Assembly: GCF_001586215.1 (NCBI RefSeq)
Contig: NZ_CP014634.1
Span: 124,001 to 188,000, forward strand
DNA: 64,000 nt
Direction of reading: 5' to 3'
Origin: Corynebacterium simulans
GTDB lineage: Bacteria > Actinomycetota > Actinomycetes > Mycobacteriales > Mycobacteriaceae
Part shown: one piece after another, positions 30,804-41,769 of the stretch
Numbering within the stretch: the stretch's first letter is position 1
Layout of the letters: the number at the start of each line of letters is the position of its first letter
Made by a program: the position numbers and the translations under genes
The notes under the pieces: generated by a model
The model's input: the letters and a program-made list of their open reading frames with translations, nothing else
Databases searched by the model: none
Told to the model about the DNA's origin: nothing

Positions 30804-31676
30804 CTAGCCGCGTTGAATATCGCGGTGCAGAGCGTTTACCTCGAGGTCTCCGCGCTGACGCAGGCGCCGGGTCAATTCCTCGGCAACGGCAACGGAACGG
30901 TGGTGGCCGCCCGTACAGCCGACGCCAACTGTGATGAAGCTCTTGCCCTCGTGACGATAGCCCTTGAGCATGGTGCCGAACATATCCAGAAAGTGCTCAA
31001 TGAACTTCTCGGCAGCAGGATGGGCCAAGACATAATCCGAGACCGGCTCATCGGTGCCACGGTAACCGCGCAGCTCCGGAACCCAATAAGGATTGGGCAA
31101 GAATCGCACGTCAAGCACAAGGTCTACATCGCGAGGCGAACCATTTTTGAAGCCAAAGGACTCGACGGTGACGTGCTGGACGTCTTTGCGCATATCACCG
31201 AAGGCGGCCTCCATCGCCCGCCGCAGATCATGGATGGAGAGATTGGTGGTATCGATGATGATGTCAGCACGCTCGCGGGAATGCGCGATGGCTTTTCGCT
31301 CCCTCTGAATGCCCGCCTTCAACGTGTCGCCGCCCTGTAGGGGGTGGGTACGGCGCACGGAATCGAAACGACGAATCAAAACGTCATCGCGTGCATCGAG
31401 AAACAGTACCGTTGGCTTCATGCCGAGTTCGCTAACCTCATCGATGGTCTCCAGCAGCGAACCTGGAAACATGCGGGAACGCACGTCAGTTACCGCTGCG
31501 ACCTTCTTAACCTTGGTCTCCTCCATCGCGCACAGCTTGAGAAGATCAACGATGGCCTTCGGCGGGATGTTGTGGGCGACGTAGTAGCCTTTGTCCTCCA
31601 AGACTTTGGCTGCGGAAGTCAAGCCACCACCCGACATACCGGTGATGAAGATGGGCGGGGATTCTAAGTGCGTCAT
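30804..31676 (-). CDS. rapZ: RapZ-like nucleotide-binding protein with altered Walker A
   Basis: A 290-residue homologue of RapZ/YvcJ. The N-terminal P-loop reads GMSGGGLTS (13-21), so the usual Walker A lysine is Leu19. The C-terminal domain has the conserved [20 protein letters not shown] (about 254-273) that binds GlcN6P in E. coli RapZ. ATG at 31676 is used; an upstream frame extension of 12 codons has no support. In Gram-positive bacteria its function is little known; E. coli RapZ guides an sRNA to RNase E. Confidence 0.9.
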   Translation of the reverse strand: MTHLESPPIFITGMSGGGLTSAAKVLEDKGYYVAHNIPPKAIVDLLKLCAMEETKVKKVAAVTDVRSRMFPGSLLETIDEVSELGMKPTVLFLDARDDVLIRRFDSVRRTHPLQGGDTLKAGIQRERKAIAHSRERADIIIDTTNLSIHDLRRAMEAAFGDMRKDVQHVTVESFGFKNGSPRDVDLVLDVRFLPNPYWVPELRGYRGTDEPVSDYVLAHPAAEKFIEHFLDMFGTMLKGYRHEGKSFITVGVGCTGGHHRSVAVAEELTRRLRQRGDLEVNALHRDIQRG

Positions 31677-31721
31677 GCAGCCTATCTTAACCCGCGAAGA
31701 CTTATAGAACACTGAATTTCT

Positions 31722-33773
31722 TTAACCATGCAGATGTTCATAGACCACACCGGCAAGTTTCGGGCCAAAGCCCTTTACCGCTGCGATCTCCTCCGCCGAA
31801 GCTTCCTTGAGCTTTTTCACCGAGCCAAAGTGCTTGACCAAATCGGTGCGGCGCTGCGGCCCCAAGCCCGGCACCGAATCCAGTACCGAAGAACGCATGC
31901 GCTTGGAACGCTGCTGGCGGTGATAAGTAATAGCAAAGCGGTGTGCCTCGTCGCGGATCTGCTGTAGCAAGTACAGCGCCTGCGAGTTACGCGGGAGAAT
32001 AACCGGTTCATCATCACCCGGGACCCAGATTTCCTCCAAGCGCTTTGCAAGGCCAACGAGGGTCACGTCCACGATACCGAGCTCATCAAATACCTCTTGC
32101 GCTGCCGCAACCTGCGGAGCGCCACCGTCCACGATGAATAGCTGCGGCGGGTAGGCAAAACGACGTCCCGCTTCTGCGGATTCTTCCTGCACATTCTCGT
32201 CGTCGAAGGTGGACTCCTCGACTTCCTCGTCTGGGTTGGCGAGCTTGTCCTCGTTGTGGCGCTTGAAACGGCGGCGAGTTACCTCGGCGATGGAGCCGAC
32301 GTCATCAGAGCGACCCTCACCAGCCGCCTCCTTGATGCGGTAACGCCTGTAATCAGCCTTGCGTGGCAGACCGTCCTCAAAGACCACGAGGGAAGCAACC
32401 ACATCGGTGCCTTGAATATGGGAGATATCGGTGCACTCGATGCGCAGCGGCGCCTGGTCCATCCCCAAGGCTTCCTGGATGTCCTGCAGGGCCGCCGAAC
32501 GCGCGGTGAGATCACCGACGCGCTTGAGCTTGTGCTGGCGCAGCTGCTCCTTAGCGTTGCGCTCGACGGTCTCCATCAGGGAGTGCTTATCGCCGCGCTG
32601 CGGTACTCGCATATTCACCTGCGCCCCACGCAGATCCTCGAGCAGGGAGATGACTTCAGCCGACTCGTACGGCATGGCCTGCACCAAGATCTCCCGCGGA
32701 ATCACGTTGCCGCGGCGGGTTTCCGTATGCGATTCCTGGTCCACACCGCGCCTGCTAAGAGCAGCGTCTTCCTCCATCTCTTGCTGCTCGCGGTCTGCCG
32801 CATCCGAATAGAACTGGATCAGGAAGTTTTGCATCAACGCCGGCAAAGCCGGATCGCTTTCGCCTTCTTCCCACGGCCCCGTCGGGGCTTGGTCGCCTGA
32901 GCGCTCTACGACCCAGCCGCGCTGGCCACGGATGCGGCCGTCACGCACATGGAAGATCTGCACAGCGGCCTCCAGCTCATCAGAGCTAAAGGCAATGAGA
33001 TCCGCATCAGTTCCGTCATTGAACACGACGGCCTGCTGCTCCATAATTTTGTTGATTGCGCCTAAGTCATCGCGCAGGCGCGCAGCAAGCTCAAACTCGA
33101 GGTTTTCCGCGGCTTGCTCCATGCGCTGGGTTAGTTCACGGGTCACGGCGGAGGTATTGCCGTTCATAAAGGAAACCAGCGAATTTACGGTCTCCCTATG
33201 ATCTGCCTTCGATACCGCACCGGTACACGGTGCCGAACATTTGCCGATATATCCCAATAGACACGGACGGCCCAAGCGCTCGTGCCGGTTGTAGACACCC
33301 TTGGAACAGGTGCGCATGGGGAACACGCGCGTGAGCAGGTCCAAGGTTTCGCGCACCGCCCAAGCATGGGAATACGGACCAAAATAACGCACGCCCTTCC
33401 GCCGCGGGCCACGGTAAAAGAAGGCGCGTGGGACGATCTCTCCTACCGATACCGCAAGCATCGGATAGGTCTTATCGTCGCGGTACATGACATTAAACCG
33501 CGGGTCGAAGCGCTTAATCCAAGTATATTCCAGCTGCAGCGCTTCCACCTCGCTGGCAACTACGGTCCATTCCACAGACGCAGCGGTAAGCACCATCTGG
33601 CGCGTGCGCGGATGCAACTGCGTGATGTCCTGGAAATAGTTAGACAAACGTGCGCGCAGGTTCTTGGCCTTGCCTACATAAATTACCCGGCGGTTTTCAT
33701 CGCGAAACTTATAAACGCCAGGCTCTGTTGGAATAGTGCCTGGCGCTGGTCGGTAGGTAGCGGGATCTGCCAC
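31722..33773 (-). CDS. uvrC: UvrC, excinuclease ABC subunit C
   Basis: A 683-residue nucleotide-excision repair nuclease that makes both cuts around a lesion after UvrAB loading. It has an N-terminal GIY-YIG domain ([20 protein letters not shown], about 19-38), a cysteine cluster near 149-163, a UVR domain near 200-235, an RNase H-like domain and C-terminal helix-hairpin-helix repeats ([20 protein letters not shown]). An acidic insert (about 515-537) is rich in Glu/Asp. Four bases separate it from the PH-domain gene. Confidence 0.96.
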   Translation of the reverse strand: MADPATYRPAPGTIPTEPGVYKFRDENRRVIYVGKAKNLRARLSNYFQDITQLHPRTRQMVLTAASVEWTVVASEVEALQLEYTWIKRFDPRFNVMYRDDKTYPMLAVSVGEIVPRAFFYRGPRRKGVRYFGPYSHAWAVRETLDLLTRVFPMRTCSKGVYNRHERLGRPCLLGYIGKCSAPCTGAVSKADHRETVNSLVSFMNGNTSAVTRELTQRMEQAAENLEFELAARLRDDLGAINKIMEQQAVVFNDGTDADLIAFSSDELEAAVQIFHVRDGRIRGQRGWVVERSGDQAPTGPWEEGESDPALPALMQNFLIQFYSDAADREQQEMEEDAALSRRGVDQESHTETRRGNVIPREILVQAMPYESAEVISLLEDLRGAQVNMRVPQRGDKHSLMETVERNAKEQLRQHKLKRVGDLTARSAALQDIQEALGMDQAPLRIECTDISHIQGTDVVASLVVFEDGLPRKADYRRYRIKEAAGEGRSDDVGSIAEVTRRRFKRHNEDKLANPDEEVEESTFDDENVQEESAEAGRRFAYPPQLFIVDGGAPQVAAAQEVFDELGIVDVTLVGLAKRLEEIWVPGDDEPVILPRNSQALYLLQQIRDEAHRFAITYHRQQRSKRMRSSVLDSVPGLGPQRRTDLVKHFGSVKKLKEASAEEIAAVKGFGPKLAGVVYEHLHG

Positions 33774-33776
33774 TTT

Positions 33777-34331
33777 TTAATCCTGCGGCATGTACTTAAC
33801 TTCAAGGTCGCGGAAAGCGCGAACCTTCGGAATAACGGCGGCCTTATCGCCAGCCTGCAGTGCCCAGACCGGCACATACTCGAAGTCGGGCAACTCGATG
33901 CGCGCCATCCGCTCGCCCTCTGGGAAGGATAGTCCGTAGACGACCTGCCAAGGATAAAAACGGGTACCTACGATGTTACGCACCTCGACGCCGTCTTCAT
34001 TCGCACGCAAGCGCGGGCGCGTCAGGGCCAGCCAAGACAGAACCGAGATAAGCAGGCCCACGCCGGGGAAAGCGAACTTATCGATAGTGGTGACGGCAGC
34101 ACCGGTGAAGGAGATATCCAAGGTAAGGCCCATGAAAATATGGATAGCCATGACGAGGATGACCCAGCCGATGGCCACCTTGCGCAAAAATTGCGACTTA
34201 GCCTCATAAATCCACGGCTTCGTCGAAGTCTGCGCGAACGGATCCGCACTGGTGTAGGCCAGAACCTCGGCGTCGGTAAGCTGCGTGCGTGTCGACGTCT
34301 CGCGGGCCCCAGATTCTTGTGCGTCAGTCAT
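33777..34331 (-). CDS. PH-domain-containing membrane protein
   Basis: A 184-residue protein with two hydrophobic segments (about 51-72 and 84-106), followed by a C-terminal bacterial PH-like domain (from about LRANEDGVEVRNIVG). This layout matches the small bPH membrane proteins found beside uvrC and the riboflavin genes in corynebacteria. It ends 3 bases before uvrC starts, so it is probably co-transcribed. Function unknown; a scaffold role at the membrane is only a guess. Confidence 0.8.
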   Translation of the reverse strand: MTDAQESGARETSTRTQLTDAEVLAYTSADPFAQTSTKPWIYEAKSQFLRKVAIGWVILVMAIHIFMGLTLDISFTGAAVTTIDKFAFPGVGLLISVLSWLALTRPRLRANEDGVEVRNIVGTRFYPWQVVYGLSFPEGERMARIELPDFEYVPVWALQAGDKAAVIPKVRAFRDLEVKYMPQD

Positions 34332-34361
34332 TAGTTCCTTCTTCGTGGTTTACAGGCTGGC

Positions 34362-34841
34362 CTAGCCTGCCAGCCCATCTAGTGTACGCAATTTCAATAC
34401 CGTGTCTAAAGCGGCCACCATCGACTCCGCGCCCTTGTCTTCATCTGAGGTGGCAAAGCCTGCGCGATCGACTGCCTGAGAATACTCGTTCACGGTGAGC
34501 ACGCCGTTGCCCACCGGAGTGGACTCGTCTAGAGCGATGCGGGTTAGGCCCTGCGTTACGGAGTCACACACGTAATCGAAGTGCGGGGTGCCGCCCTTTA
34601 CCACGCAGCCCAGCGCAACCACGGCATCGTGGGTCCGGGCCGCCGCCTGCACCACGACGGGAAGTTCGAGTGCCCCAACCACGCGAGTCTCGGTCACCTG
34701 CGCGCCACATGCACGAGCAGTCTCTACAGCGCGCTTGTGCAGCTGGTCGCAGATTTCGGCGTTCCACGTCGCGGTTACGACAGCCACGCGGATCCCCTCA
34801 GCGGGGACCAATTCAATTTCAGGCAAGCCTTCTTTAGCCAT
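34362..34841 (-). CDS. ribH: Lumazine synthase (6,7-dimethyl-8-ribityllumazine synthase)
   Basis: A 159-residue subunit of the icosahedral or pentameric enzyme. It joins dihydroxybutanone phosphate with the ribitylamino-uracil, the step before riboflavin. Motifs are [12 protein letters not shown] (about 23-34), [12 protein letters not shown] (about 57-68) and [18 protein letters not shown] (about 77-94), with the catalytic histidine in HFDYV. Last gene of rpe-ribD-ribE-ribBA-ribH; 19 bases after ribBA. Confidence 0.95.
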   Translation of the reverse strand: MAKEGLPEIELVPAEGIRVAVVTATWNAEICDQLHKRAVETARACGAQVTETRVVGALELPVVVQAAARTHDAVVALGCVVKGGTPHFDYVCDSVTQGLTRIALDESTPVGNGVLTVNEYSQAVDRAGFATSDEDKGAESMVAALDTVLKLRTLDGLAG

Positions 34842-34860
34842 CGGAAACCTTTCTTAGTGC

Positions 34861-36165
34861 TTAGTTGCGGTGGTCTTCATCATTCGCGTCGTGGCCACCA
34901 CCTGCTGGATGCTGCATATCCCAGTGTTCAACCTGCGGCAGGTCATGGCCCATGCGGTCACGCTTGGTGCGCAGGTAGGTGATGTTGTCCTCGTTTGCTT
35001 CCACAGCAAGCGTAGTGTGCTGAGAAGCATCGACACCAAAGCCGGCCAAACCCTCACCCTTGTGCGGATTATTAGTCATGAGGACAACGGAAGCAATGCC
35101 AAGGTCCCGCAGAATCTGACCCGCCACGGAATACTCGCGCGCGTCTTCGGGCAGGCCCTGCTCGAGATTGGCATCGACGGTGTCAAGGCCTTTGTCTTGC
35201 AAACGATAGGCTTTCAGCTTGTTCACCAAGCCAATGCCGCGGCCTTCTTGGCCACGCAGATAAATCACCACGCCACGTCCGGCTTCCTGAACCGCCTTGA
35301 GCGAAGCGTTGAGCTGAGGGCCACAATCACAGCGACGGGATCCAAACACGTCACCCGTGAGGCACTCAGAGTGCACGCGCACCAGCACGTCTTCCGCGCC
35401 GCGAAGCTCCTCGACGTCGCCTGCAACCAGCGCGATGTGCTCGTTGCCGTCGATGTCATGGGTGTATCCCAGCACATTGAACAGGCCGTGATCGGTGGGC
35501 AGGCGCGATGCCACCGAGCGGCGAATCTGGGTTTCCTTGTGGCGGCGCCAATCAATGAGCTGCTCGATGGAGATCATGGTCAGCCCATGGGTATCGGCAA
35601 AGCGTCGCAGTTCCGGCGAACGCGCCATATCGGTGGGGTCTTCCTCGGAGACGATCTCGCACAAAACGCCGGCCGGCCGCAGCCCCGCCAAGCGCGCGAG
35701 ATCTACCGCAGCTTCCGTGTGTCCATCACGCTCCAGAACGCCGCTTGGGCGTGCGCTCAAAGGAACCACGTGACCCGGACGGGTGAAGTCAGAGACCGTG
35801 GTGGTCGGATCAGCCAAGCGCCGGATGGTCTCTGCTCGGGAGCCCGCGGAGATTCCCGTGGTGCCGGTCGCTGCATCTACTGTCACCGTGTAAGCGGTGG
35901 CGCGCACGTCCTCGTTAAGCGCCATCATCGGCGGCAGGTTCAGTCGCGCGCAATCTTCTGGCAACAGCGGCGCACAAATATAGCCGGAGGTGTAGCGGAC
36001 CATGAAGGCCACGAGTTCTGGGGTTGCCAGCTCCGCGGCGAAAATGAGGTCGCCTTCGTTTTCTCGGTCTTCGTTGTCAACCACAACCACCGCTTTGCCG
36101 GCCGCAATATCAGCAATGGCCTGTTCAACAGTGTCGAGTTTGACGGAAGATTCTGCTGCGGTCAT
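34861..36165 (-). CDS. ribBA: Bifunctional DHBP synthase / GTP cyclohydrolase II
   Basis: A 434-residue fusion that provides both precursors of riboflavin. The N-terminal domain (about 1-212) is 3,4-dihydroxy-2-butanone-4-phosphate synthase, with [12 protein letters not shown] near 30-41. The C-terminal domain (about 213-420) is GTP cyclohydrolase II, with zinc cysteines in [20 protein letters not shown] and the [11 protein letters not shown] loop. The C-terminal tail is His/Asp rich ([16 protein letters not shown]). Start 11 bases after ribE. Confidence 0.96.
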   Translation of the reverse strand: MTAAESSVKLDTVEQAIADIAAGKAVVVVDNEDRENEGDLIFAAELATPELVAFMVRYTSGYICAPLLPEDCARLNLPPMMALNEDVRATAYTVTVDAATGTTGISAGSRAETIRRLADPTTTVSDFTRPGHVVPLSARPSGVLERDGHTEAAVDLARLAGLRPAGVLCEIVSEEDPTDMARSPELRRFADTHGLTMISIEQLIDWRRHKETQIRRSVASRLPTDHGLFNVLGYTHDIDGNEHIALVAGDVEELRGAEDVLVRVHSECLTGDVFGSRRCDCGPQLNASLKAVQEAGRGVVIYLRGQEGRGIGLVNKLKAYRLQDKGLDTVDANLEQGLPEDAREYSVAGQILRDLGIASVVLMTNNPHKGEGLAGFGVDASQHTTLAVEANEDNITYLRTKRDRMGHDLPQVEHWDMQHPAGGGHDANDEDHRN

Positions 36166-36176
36166 AAGGATTTACT

Positions 36177-36791
36177 TTAGCCCCTGTGGTTTGCGTCCTG
36201 CGCGTTAGGCCCGTACATCTTCTCAACGTACTTGGCCAACACATCTACTTCTAGGTTTACGGCAGCGCCGACCCCCATCGTGCCGAAGATTGTGTCGCGC
36301 AGGGTGGTTGGAATCAGCGACACCTCAAACCAGTCCGCTCCGATCGCGCTTACGGTCAACGAGGTGCCGCTAACTGCGATTGAGCCCTTCTCGACGACGT
36401 ATCGTGCAAGGTCGTGGGGAAGGCTAAAGCGCAACACTTCCCAATTCTGCGAAGGGGTACGCGATAAAAGTTCTGCGGTGCCGTCCACGTGGCCTTGCAT
36501 GATGTGTCCGCCCAAACGCGTGGTGGGCAAAAGCGCCCGCTCCACGTTGACGACGGAGCCCTCGCGCAACTGCCCCAGCGCCGAGCGTCGCAACGACTCG
36601 GCCATGACGTCGGCGACGAAAGCATCGCCATCCAGCGCTGCCACCGTAAGACAGACTCCGTTGACCGCAATCGAGTCACCGAGCGCGGCGTCGCTAAGCA
36701 CATGAGGCGCTCTAATCCCCAGCCGAATCGCATCGCCCTGCTCCTCAACGGAGCAGACGGTGGCTAGTTCCTCTACGAGTCCTGTAAACAA
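36177..36791 (-). CDS. ribE: Riboflavin synthase, alpha subunit
   Basis: A 204-residue enzyme made of two lumazine-binding barrels. The start MFTGLVEELATV is the family signature, and the two halves repeat the NGVCLTV (about 44-50) and SGTSLTV (about 140-146) motifs. It dismutates two lumazine molecules into riboflavin and the ribitylamino-uracil. Located between ribD and ribBA. The name ribC is used for it in some genomes. Confidence 0.95.
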   Translation of the reverse strand: MFTGLVEELATVCSVEEQGDAIRLGIRAPHVLSDAALGDSIAVNGVCLTVAALDGDAFVADVMAESLRRSALGQLREGSVVNVERALLPTTRLGGHIMQGHVDGTAELLSRTPSQNWEVLRFSLPHDLARYVVEKGSIAVSGTSLTVSAIGADWFEVSLIPTTLRDTIFGTMGVGAAVNLEVDVLAKYVEKMYGPNAQDANHRG

Positions 36792-36819
36792 GCAAACTCC
36801 TTCTATTTATGATTTGTTG

Positions 36820-36847
36820 ACTCTGTGTGTCTAACTCTGTGCGTCTA
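36820..36847 (-). repeat. 14-bp tandem duplication at the ribD stop codon
   Basis: ACTCTGTGTGTCTA and ACTCTGTGCGTCTA lie back to back (one mismatch). The second ends on the ribD stop (TAG on the minus strand), so the copy downstream carries a second, spare TAG. Confidence 0.92.
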
Positions 36848-37870
36848 ACTCGGCGAATTGAGCACGTACTCAATTAAGACATCATCACCCAAGACCTTGG
36901 TGGCACTGCGGCGGAAACGCTTAGCGTCGCTCAAGGTCTGGGCCACCGGATGCGCCAATACGCCACGGCCTTCGCCCAAAAGAACCGGGGCAATATAAGC
37001 CTGCACTGCATCGACGTAGCCTGCGTTGAGAAAAGAGCTAGCAAGACCTGCCCCGCCTTCCACCAAAATATCGCGTGCGCCATCCGCATAGAGCTCGCAC
37101 AAGGCTTGGTCGATGTCCTCAAACTGCAGGTAGCCGAGCTCGCGCAAGTTGCTGGCCGCCGCGCCCGCGTCCTCCAAGTTGCGGCGACCAATCACCACGC
37201 GGCGCGGCTGCTGCTCAAAAAGGCTGCCGTCTGGGCGGCGGGCGGTAAGCGACGGGTTATCGGCCAAAGCCGTGCCCGTGCCGATCAAGATAGCGTCGCG
37301 TTGTGAGCGGTCAACGTGCACCCAGGCGCGGGCATGCTCGCCAGTAATCCACTGGCTGGTGCCGTCTACTGCGGCGGTGAACCCGTCGAGGGTCTGCGCA
37401 AATTTGAGGGTGACGTGTGGCCTGCCCATTTCGATGGCACGCAACCACGGCAAGAGCGCGTCGGGAACATCCTTGTCAACGGGTGCCGCAACCTGTGCAA
37501 CTTCAATCCCAGCTGCTTGCAGGGTGCTCGCTCCCCCGGCTGCTTCCTGGTTTGGATCGCCATGCAGGAAAAAGACCCGCGAAACCCCAGCATCAATAAG
37601 CGCCTGCGCGCACGGACCGGTGCGCCCGGTGTGGTTACACGGTTCAAGGGTGACCACCGCAGTGCCATTGCGCGCAGCCTCCCCAGCTTCGTTGAGAGCC
37701 ATTACTTCCGCGTGCGCACCTCCTGCCGGCTGGGTGGCACCAGTACCAACCAATTCGCCCTGAGCATCTAAAATGACGGCACCCACAGGCGGATTGGGGC
37801 TAGTGGTACCGCGGACAGACTGGCCAGCCTCCATTGCACGCAGCAGGGCCGCTTCTAAATCAAGCTTCAT
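36845..37870 (-). CDS. ribD: Bifunctional riboflavin deaminase/reductase
   Basis: A 341-residue fusion for steps two and three from GTP. The N-terminal cytidine-deaminase-like domain (about 1-145) has zinc ligands in GAHAEVMAL (about 51-59) and LEPCNHTGRTGPCAQAL (about 75-91). The C-terminal RibG reductase domain (about 150-340) uses NADPH. ATG at 37870 is chosen from alignment with RibD starts; the frame opens 16 codons upstream. 54 bases after rpe, too short for an FMN riboswitch. Confidence 0.94.
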   Translation of the reverse strand: MKLDLEAALLRAMEAGQSVRGTTSPNPPVGAVILDAQGELVGTGATQPAGGAHAEVMALNEAGEAARNGTAVVTLEPCNHTGRTGPCAQALIDAGVSRVFFLHGDPNQEAAGGASTLQAAGIEVAQVAAPVDKDVPDALLPWLRAIEMGRPHVTLKFAQTLDGFTAAVDGTSQWITGEHARAWVHVDRSQRDAILIGTGTALADNPSLTARRPDGSLFEQQPRRVVIGRRNLEDAGAAASNLRELGYLQFEDIDQALCELYADGARDILVEGGAGLASSFLNAGYVDAVQAYIAPVLLGEGRGVLAHPVAQTLSDAKRFRRSATKVLGDDVLIEYVLNSPS

Positions 37871-37924
37871 GAAAATTCTTTCAGGCTTTTGCGAGCTTCG
37901 ATTCAAAGCTCTATTCACGGTCTT

Positions 37925-38590
37925 CTACAGGGTGGCCAGCTCGCGCAATTCCGCGACTGCGCCAGCTTTATCCTCCTGCTTATAAATTGCAGAGCCGGCA
38001 ACGAAAGCATGGCAGCCAGCCATTGCTGATTCACGGATGGTCTCCGCCGAAATGCCACCGTCGATCTCAATGAGAGTTGCAAGCCCTTCATCATCAATAA
38101 CTGCACGCAAAGCACGCACCTTATCCAGCATCTCCGGCATAAACTTCTGGCCGCCAAAGCCCGGCTCCACGGACATCACGAGCACCAAATCAAAGCTAGC
38201 GAGCTTGTCCAACCACGGCTCGATTGCGGTATCCGGCTTGACCGAGATACCTGCGCGCACGCCCAGCCCCCGAATCTTTTCCGCCAAGGCGAGGCTGGCC
38301 GCCACATCCGCAACAGCTTCCGCGTGGAAAATGATGCAATCGGCGCCGGCTGCAGCATAGGTCTCCACCCATTTTTCTGGCTCCTCAATCATCAAATGCA
38401 CATCAAGCACCTGGTCCGTGACTGCGTCAACGGTCTTGGTGACGTCTGGGCCAAAGGAAAGGTTGGGGACGAAGTGACCATCCATGATGTCGACGTGGAT
38501 CCAATCAGCGTTGGATACGGCGCGCACTTCTTCGCCCAAGCAGGAGAAGTCAGCGGCGAGGATGGATGGGGAAATAATCGGAGCGGACAT
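37925..38590 (-). CDS. rpe: Ribulose-phosphate 3-epimerase
   Basis: A 221-residue TIM-barrel enzyme that interconverts ribulose-5-phosphate and xylulose-5-phosphate. Metal and catalytic residues are in WIHVDIMDGHFVPN (about 31-44), DVHLMIEEPEKW (about 63-74) and MSVEPGFGGQKFMPEM (about 139-154), with EIDGGIS near 177-183. Its placement ahead of the riboflavin genes fits, since ribulose-5-phosphate is the RibB substrate. Confidence 0.95.
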   Translation of the reverse strand: MSAPIISPSILAADFSCLGEEVRAVSNADWIHVDIMDGHFVPNLSFGPDVTKTVDAVTDQVLDVHLMIEEPEKWVETYAAAGADCIIFHAEAVADVAASLALAEKIRGLGVRAGISVKPDTAIEPWLDKLASFDLVLVMSVEPGFGGQKFMPEMLDKVRALRAVIDDEGLATLIEIDGGISAETIRESAMAGCHAFVAGSAIYKQEDKAGAVAELRELATL

Positions 38591-38644
38591 GCCCCATAGT
38601 CTAGACCTAACCTGCGACGCCTCGCCGCGAAACCGGCTCGGCGC

Positions 38645-40144
38645 CTAGTTCGTGCGCCGCAAAGCTGCGAAGAACATCGCATCCGTGCCATGACGGTGCG
38701 GCCACATCTGGACCGACTTGTGGCGGCCCACATCCCCCATGTCTGGAATTAGCGTATGCGCGTCGAGTTCCTCTGCGCCCAGCTCGGCCACGGCGCGGTC
38801 CACAATATCGCGCGTTTCCCTAAGGTCTGGCGAACAGGTGGAATAAACCACCACGCCGCCAGGACGGACGAGCCGCAGCGCGGATTCGAGCAGCTCAAAT
38901 TGCAGCTCATTGAGGTCAGCAATGTCGCTTTCAGCCTTCCGCCAACGAGCCTCCGGACGGCGGCGCAAAGCACCCAGGCCGGAGCACGGGGCGTCGACCA
39001 GCACGCGATCGAAGCCCGGCTCCAGGCCAGGTTCGCGGCCATCCCCCACGTGCACGCGCACCGGGAGATCCGCCACGGTCTTTTTGATGAGCTCCGCACG
39101 GTGCGGTGAGACCTCGACTGCATCAACGGTGGCCTGCTCAATACGCGCCAGCGCACCCATCAGCGCCGCCTTACCGCCAGGGCCGGCGCACAGATCCAGC
39201 CAGCGTCCGGAATCCTCCCCTTCCAGCGGCGCCTCCGCAACGGCGCGGGCGATAAGCTGCGAACCCTCGTCCTGCACTGCGGCAAGTCCTTGCTTGACCG
39301 GCTCCAGATCGCCTGGATCACCGGCAGACATGTACACCGCATAAGGCGAGTACTTGCCCTCCTCGTTGCCGGTCATAAGGGCCAGCTCCTCCGCACTGAT
39401 CTCACCAGGACGTGCCACCAAGTGCACGATCGGGCGCTGCGAATCCCCCTCCAAGGCGGCCTCCAGCTCGCCCAAGCCGACGACGCGGGCGAAGGATTCC
39501 GCAATCCAGGTCGGGTGCGCATGCTTGAAGGCAAGCGCTGCTACCTCACCACTCGGCGCGAGCTTGTCCAGCCACTTCTCGGAAGGCGTGCGCGTTACCG
39601 TACGCATAATGCCATTGGCAAAGCCCTTCGCCTTCTCGAAGCCGGCGGCCTCCACCAAGCGCACGGTGGTATCAACCGCAGCGTGAGCCTCAACGCGGGT
39701 GAAAAGCACCTGATAGGTACCCAGACGCAATGCGTCGAGCACCTCTGGTGCGATGGCATCGAGCCCACGGGAAGAGCACTTTTCGATGACGGCATCGAGC
39801 ACGCCCTCACTGCGTAACGCCCCGTAGGTCAGCTCGGTGCAGAAAGCTGCGTCCCGGGCCTCCAACTTGTGTACGCGCAGCGCCTTCGGCAGGGTGAGAT
39901 TCGCAAAAGCATCATCACTGTGCACGCGGCGCAGTACCTCGTAGGCAACCGCGCGCGGGACATCGATGCCCGCGCGGCGCGCTGCTTTCACGAAGGAAGG
40001 GTTCTCCTTCCTGCCGCACGCATTGTTGCGCACCGGCCGCCTATTACCTTTATTAGGTTTGCCAGACTGACCGCGCCCCTTATTCTGGGACGTTTCCTTA
40101 GGCTTGTCTCCAGACTTGGAACGAGAACGGAATCCGCCGCTCAT
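38645..40144 (-). CDS. rsmB: RsmB/Fmu, 16S rRNA (cytosine-967 C5)-methyltransferase
   Basis: A 499-residue SAM-dependent methyltransferase. A basic, Gly/Lys-rich tail (about 1-45) precedes the NusB-like domain (about 65-195) and the catalytic Rossmann domain (about 230-499). The latter has [16 protein letters not shown] (SAM site), [18 protein letters not shown] and YSTCSPD with the two cysteines used in C5 methylation. Its stop lies 54 bases upstream of rpe; its start overlaps fmt by four bases (ATGA). Confidence 0.94.
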   Translation of the reverse strand: MSGGFRSRSKSGDKPKETSQNKGRGQSGKPNKGNRRPVRNNACGRKENPSFVKAARRAGIDVPRAVAYEVLRRVHSDDAFANLTLPKALRVHKLEARDAAFCTELTYGALRSEGVLDAVIEKCSSRGLDAIAPEVLDALRLGTYQVLFTRVEAHAAVDTTVRLVEAAGFEKAKGFANGIMRTVTRTPSEKWLDKLAPSGEVAALAFKHAHPTWIAESFARVVGLGELEAALEGDSQRPIVHLVARPGEISAEELALMTGNEEGKYSPYAVYMSAGDPGDLEPVKQGLAAVQDEGSQLIARAVAEAPLEGEDSGRWLDLCAGPGGKAALMGALARIEQATVDAVEVSPHRAELIKKTVADLPVRVHVGDGREPGLEPGFDRVLVDAPCSGLGALRRRPEARWRKAESDIADLNELQFELLESALRLVRPGGVVVYSTCSPDLRETRDIVDRAVAELGAEELDAHTLIPDMGDVGRHKSVQMWPHRHGTDAMFFAALRRTN

Positions 40145-41103
40145 GAAAACCTCACTTCTTTAGCGCCGCCAAGACCGCGTGCCCAGTCTGCAGCGTTCAT
40201 CATCTTCTTTCCTGGGGGTTGCAGGCGATCAAGCTTGACAATCCCCTCGCCCGTTCCAACGTATACGGCCTTCTTCGTGATGTGCGCCTGACCTGGTTCG
40301 AGCGCGACGTCGGCAAGCGCCGCGCCAGACTCAGCTTCCTCGACAAGGCTTAGCGGAGAAAGCTTCACGCGCTGAGAATCCAGCAGCGTCCAAGCGCCTG
40401 GCCCCGGAGTATGCGCGCGGATGTGGCGATCCACCACGGTAGCCGGTGCCGTCCAGTCCACTTGCGCGTCCTCCACCGCAATCTTGGAGGCGTACGTGGC
40501 CTCGCCCTCCTGCGGGCGCGGTGTGATGCTGCCGGCTGCCAAACCGTCCATTGTCTCAACCAGCAGATCTGCCCCCTTAAAAGCCAGGCGGGTCAGCAAG
40601 TCATCGGCAGTGTCGGTCTCCGAGATATCTGACTCCACGACTCCGAGAATCTCACCGGTATCGAGGCCTTCATCGATGCGGAAGGTGGTAGCGCCCGTGC
40701 GCTCATCGCCTGCCGCAATCGCTGCCTGGACCGGCGCCGCCCCTCGCCATGCCGGGAGCAAAGAAAAGTGCAGGTTTACCCAACCGTGCTCGGGTACATC
40801 CAGCAGGTCCGGTGTAATCAGATTGCCATACGCCACCACCGGAATCGCAGCCGGTTCGAGCTCATGCAGGCGCTCACGCAGCGCCTTTCCATCCTCGGTA
40901 TCCGGCTTCAGCGAGGTAGGAGTTAACACCTCTATGCCGTGCTTTTGCGCCAGCTCTTTCACCGGGCTCGGATGCAGACTGCGCCCACGCCCCTTGCGAG
41001 CATCCGGCCGGGTAAGTACGGCGACGACTTCGTGTTCAGAGGCAATCAGCTTTTCCAGTGCCACGACCGCGGGTTCCGGCGTTCCAGCGAAGATGATTCT
41101 CAT
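40141..41103 (-). CDS. fmt: Methionyl-tRNA formyltransferase
   Basis: A 320-residue enzyme that formylates initiator Met-tRNA using 10-formyl-THF. The N-terminal [16 protein letters not shown] (about 5-20) and the active-site loop [20 protein letters not shown] (about 107-126) are standard. The C-terminal domain (about 205-320) binds tRNA. It is the functional partner of Def, encoded 50 bases upstream on the same strand. Confidence 0.96.
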   Translation of the reverse strand: MRIIFAGTPEPAVVALEKLIASEHEVVAVLTRPDARKGRGRSLHPSPVKELAQKHGIEVLTPTSLKPDTEDGKALRERLHELEPAAIPVVAYGNLITPDLLDVPEHGWVNLHFSLLPAWRGAAPVQAAIAAGDERTGATTFRIDEGLDTGEILGVVESDISETDTADDLLTRLAFKGADLLVETMDGLAAGSITPRPQEGEATYASKIAVEDAQVDWTAPATVVDRHIRAHTPGPGAWTLLDSQRVKLSPLSLVEEAESGAALADVALEPGQAHITKKAVYVGTGEGIVKLDRLQPPGKKMMNAADWARGLGGAKEVRFS

Positions 41104-41153
41104 GCTGTGGCGTCTCCTTTATAAGTATGCTTTGAAAAATACTAGGTAGTTTT

Positions 41154-41663
41154 TTAAGAATTAAACCAGTCAGAATTGCGGATTACCTGCATGGCCTGCT
41201 TGCGCTTTTCCTTAGTCAACCGGTCCAGGAACAACACGCCATCGAGATGATCGGTCTCGTGTTGGATACAGCGCGCCATGAGCCCGGAGGCGACCATAGA
41301 AATGGCGTTACCACGGATATCGCGGCCGCTTAAAACCACGGTTTCGTAACGCTCCGTATTTTCAGAAATCCCAGGGATGGAAAGACAGCCCTCAGGGCCA
41401 TCCTGCTTCGCCTGTCCGATGGGCTCCCACACGGGATTGATGATTGCGCCACGCAAACCCGTTTGCACGTGCGAGCAATCGTAGACAAAGATGCGCTTGG
41501 TCAAGCCAATCTGATTCGCCGCAAGTCCTACTCCGCCTGCCTCGTCCATAGTCTCCAGCATGTCAGCCGCTAGCGCTGCAAGTGAAGCATCGAATTTCTC
41601 AATCTCCACCGCACGGGAGGTGAGAACTGGGTCGCCGTACATGCGGATTGCTCTTAGTGCCAT
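41154..41663 (-). CDS. def: Peptide deformylase
   Basis: A 169-residue metalloenzyme that removes the formyl group from new proteins. All three motifs are present: GVGLAANQIG (about 44-53), EGCLSIPG (about 91-98) and QHETDHLDG (about 133-141), which give the Cys and two His metal ligands. The def-fmt-rsmB order is common in bacteria. The 106-bp gap upstream (to priA) may contain its promoter, with a TATTGT box on the minus strand. Confidence 0.96.
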   Translation of the reverse strand: MALRAIRMYGDPVLTSRAVEIEKFDASLAALAADMLETMDEAGGVGLAANQIGLTKRIFVYDCSHVQTGLRGAIINPVWEPIGQAKQDGPEGCLSIPGISENTERYETVVLSGRDIRGNAISMVASGLMARCIQHETDHLDGVLFLDRLTKEKRKQAMQVIRNSDWFNS

Positions 41664-41769
41664 TTAATAGGAGCCTTCCTCGCCTCATCCACGTTGATTC
41701 TTCTTTTATTTGCTGCCCTCGACAATAGTGGAACAATCCCCCGGCACCGCCTAACGGGGTATGGAAGGA

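Noticed and set aside
34870..36180. A 436-codon plus-strand frame opposite ribBA
   Set aside because: It mirrors ribBA almost exactly in extent; the sequence has no recognisable domain and no ribosome site.
37871..37924. FMN riboswitch before ribD
   Set aside because: Only 54 bases separate rpe and ribD, too few for the element, and none of its conserved blocks are seen.
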